Shown here in pieces: positions 62,901 through 64,000 of a stretch of 64,000 nucleotides of DNA. The notes beneath the pieces are model-generated. The model was not told where the DNA came from. It was given only the letters and a program-made list of their open reading frames with translations, and did no database searches. The DNA comes from JAMQKA01 sp043951865 (GTDB lineage: Bacteria > Bacteroidota > Rhodothermia > Balneolales > Balneolaceae). Every line of letters starts with the position of its first letter. Position 1 is the first letter of the stretch. The stretch spans positions 67,871-131,870 of the forward strand of contig NZ_JBINJF010000012.1 of assembly GCF_043951865.1 (NCBI RefSeq). The letters are read 5' to 3'. A program made the position numbers and the translations under genes.

Positions 62901-63426
62901 ACCATTTGACCATCTCTTTGTATTGTGCTGAAGAACCAAATTCAGCAACATTCAGCTCTACATTGTTTGTCTCTTTTAAACCAATACCTGCTTCTGTAAG
63001 ATTGGAGCTACCAGAGATATAGTAATTATGCTGAGGTTCCTGATTAGTGGATCGATATATATAAACTTTGGCATGACAGAAATTTGGCTCAAGCGTCTTT
63101 GCAAATACATCATCCTGCTTCAAGAAAGAAACTGCTTCCCGGGCCAATTGATGAAGCTGAAGAGCAGAATTAACGGTTATGTTTTCATTCAGTAAATCTA
63201 GAGCTTGTTCTTTACCGTTATTTTGATGTACAATTTCTCCAAGTACAAAACGAAACTCATCCATGTGGTCATTCAGTTGCCTGGAAAACCAAGCTAAGGC
63301 CCCAACTGTGAAATAGCCGGTAACTAAATCAAAGCTTCCTTCATTGATGTACTTTGAAATCCATTTGTGAACTTTTCGGGTGTTCTCTTTGGTATCCCGT
63401 TTTTTGGGTTCGTTATCTAACAGCAT
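59998..63426 (-). CDS. PLD-domain SNF2/SF2 helicase
   Basis: 1142 residues. Residues 1-185 form a phospholipase D-like nuclease domain (H-A-K at 118-120, 'SGSSNLTEAG' at 138-147). A large helicase follows: Walker A 'ADAVGLGKTWSA' (289-300), 'LFVIDESHNLRN', 'LMLTATPINN', and C-terminal lobe motifs 'LITTDVLSEGQNLQ' and 'VIQRMGRIDRLGS'. Helicase-PLD proteins of this build occur next to Eco57I-like methyltransferases in defence islands and are thought to be the translocating, DNA-cutting half of the system. Here AbiE lies between the two. An acidic insert is at about 650-690. Confidence 0.92.
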   Translation of the reverse strand: MLLDNEPKKRDTKENTRKVHKWISKYINEGSFDLVTGYFTVGALAWFSRQLNDHMDEFRFVLGEIVHQNNGKEQALDLLNENITVNSALQLHQLAREAVSFLKQDDVFAKTLEPNFCHAKVYIYRSTNQEPQHNYYISGSSNLTEAGIGLKETNNVELNVAEFGSSAQYKEMVKWFEDLWNRPEAHKQKIVVEEDEEGNEVERKVNFKQYLIEEIEKIFEEYTPRDIYFKILYELFKDQLLTGQDDPEFTRQMGRLENTVIYQALYEFQRKGVLSLIKMLQKYNGAILADAVGLGKTWSALAILKYYQLQGRETIVLCPKKLEANWRQYLRNQESRFEKDQFDYFIRFHTDLEPDRMEKYKDRADKTFTNDRPKLFVIDESHNLRNDKGKRYQFLINEILSKNEDIKVLMLTATPINNTLLDIRNQFKLIVQGKNDGFKKTLGIRNLEALFRNAQRAFNQWSELENGQIGELIENLDRRFFSLTDNLTLARTRKMIEDRQPELVFPTKEKPRNLFVTPKEIGNYEDFDELIDHFPEKLSGYQPSMYLEWEDVEDTLRDEKQREFFLVRMMYVLLVKRLESSWKSFQSTVKNILDHHQNALDKIKAYQKMQGDLEMEDEDQYDLFEEDEDASDLLDNLTIGKKRPIKLSEIDENNMLDAYKEDLKQDIQEMEMLKVNLERFEEKVSKELSQPNNHQSIDTKLQKLIEIIKGKRASGTNNNNQKVAIFTAYKDTALYLFQQLKARGFEKLAVVSGDYAKRWDSDVESKKFDALLQHFAPYTKLYKGKEWDFSPSRSDMDPFEEYAEWCDWVKDEDPKTYKILKDPIDLLITTDVLSEGQNLQDCDMVINYDIHWNPVRVIQRMGRIDRLGSPNNTIHGVNFWPTDNINDYLNLQGRVEKRMAAMKLAGSEVHMEFSESFKQMAEDEKLERKQKDRMLEQMQTTWEDIEVSDQGLGFDDLSLERYRQDLFQELKDHEKFYQLMPRGVFSGFKKDGEHCPESGLIALLGYPSKPPKSTDFSYTYFDLIYVDKDGKSVHMNQKEILDALTVHKDKPRFVPNEIDRGDAATIESLSNTIRGWLHNQIVEEVEREDGTKQKRLGGGATDLVQKLQKGDQSAMETIKSDQSLEEKYDAGNVDLVGWFVVS

Positions 63427-63514
63427 GAATAGCTAATAATTTGTTAGTTAAAGTAGATTCAAACATGGAGGAATATAATGTCAAGCGCAAAATTTTGTGT
63501 ATTCGCCTATAAAA

Positions 63515-64000
63515 TTATGTTACCAATTTTGAATGTGCCTTTGCTAATTTCAAAGCTAGAATATCAATCTGTTCAATAATTTTTCTGATTGAATTTCCCT
63601 CCTCATAGAAAAATATGGCCACTTCCGATTCATTTTTACCTCTATTACTTGGTCTGGCGGGATTCAGATCAGTCTTTTGAATGGACCTATCGACTACTTC
63701 TCGCAATTTTTCTAATCGTTTTTCCTTCCTCTCCCAGTTGTCAGTACCAACACTGGAATATTGATTAATCCGGAAATAATATTTCCCCGACCTCTTATCA
63801 ATTCGGAAGAATAACCTCTCATGCTGATCTCCATATACATCATTTTGCCGGCTGAAATCAAGTTGGGTCCATGGACTTCCGCCCTGATTATTCCCAATTC
63901 TGAAGCACTGTTGTCCGGGGAAAATAGTAAGAAAATAAAAAAGCGGAGTCGCATTTGACCCCGCCTTGCGGTAGTTTTTGGAAGCACCACCAACCAAACA
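63515..64000 (-). CDS. Unknown protein, N-terminus outside window
   Basis: The frame is open to the window edge and ends with TAA at 63515, giving about 161 C-terminal residues without an internal Met, so the start lies beyond 64000. I do not recognise the family. Segments: 'SPWTQLDFSRQNDVYGDQHERLFFRID', 'YYFRINQYSSVGTDNWERKE' and a helical end 'SIRKIIEQIDILALKLAKAH'. It stands 88 bp before the helicase in the same direction and may be the previous gene of the defence array. Confidence 0.55.
   Translation of the reverse strand, partial: CLVGGASKNYRKAGSNATPLFYFLTIFPGQQCFRIGNNQGGSPWTQLDFSRQNDVYGDQHERLFFRIDKRSGKYYFRINQYSSVGTDNWERKEKRLEKLREVVDRSIQKTDLNPARPSNRGKNESEVAIFFYEEGNSIRKIIEQIDILALKLAKAHSKLVT

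Noticed and set aside
45979..64000. BREX or DISARM system
   Set aside because: The hallmark genes (PglZ, BrxL, BrxC; DrmA/DrmB with DUF1998) are absent; the set fits a PLD-helicase/methyltransferase module plus separate systems.
1..64000. CRISPR array
   Set aside because: No regularly spaced direct repeats and no cas genes were seen.

Overview
The window looks like part of a marine or saline Bacteroidetes-like chromosome, most likely Balneolota/Rhodothermota. The reasons are two SusC/SusD pairs, TonB-dependent export-type lipoproteins, sulfatase clusters, AT-rich spacers and few clear Shine-Dalgarno sites. This placement is inferred from gene content; no rRNA or marker gene is present. Base composition is about 40% G+C by eye, with a few sharp exceptions.

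Layout. (1) 1-2.5 kb: the end of a beta-barrel protein gene, a small unknown gene, an internally deleted tyrosine integrase, and two partial copies of a tRNA-Met(CAT) 3' end next to a terminator. This is an old attachment site of integrating elements. 2.5-3.6 kb is decayed, gene-poor DNA. (2) 3.6-16.9 kb: a glycan-utilisation locus with SusC/SusD followed by three consecutive sulfatase plus sialidase-fold pairs; the last sialidase-fold gene is broken by two in-frame stops. (3) 16.9-24.2 kb: an AraC-type regulator divergent from a sugar catabolic operon (SSS symporter, DapA-type aldolase, FGGY kinase of the D-ribulokinase type, L-fucose/D-arabinose isomerase). (4) 24.5-36 kb: a nucleoside/ribose scavenging locus with a LacI regulator, three matching palindromic operators, SusC/SusD, ribokinase, a sugar permease and three exported nucleoside hydrolases. 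It ends at a strong terminator.

(5) 36.5-64 kb: a defence and conflict island. The first half carries a PIN-type toxin-antitoxin pair, a primase-helicase fusion, HigBA, several orphan AbiEi-type regulators and a PLD/zinc-finger protein paired with an AlpA-type regulator. Nearly every regulator here has its own clear inverted repeat just upstream, and one complex nested operator occurs twice. The second half is a head-to-tail minus-strand array of about 18 kb: unknown partial gene, PLD-SNF2 helicase, AbiEi/AbiEii, Eco57I-like methyltransferase, SMEK-APAZ protein, short catalytically altered Argonaute, unknown 275-residue protein, McrB, McrC.

The most interesting item is the SMEK-APAZ plus short-Argonaute pair (51685-54585). 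Its effector domain differs from the TIR, SIR2, DUF4365 and Mrr effectors that I associate with short Argonautes. The cassette is bracketed by two methyltransferase 3' ends: the intact one upstream and a homologous remnant of about 115 bp downstream. It therefore looks like a module dropped into a helicase-methyltransferase-McrBC operon. All homology statements come from reading the translations; no database search was run.
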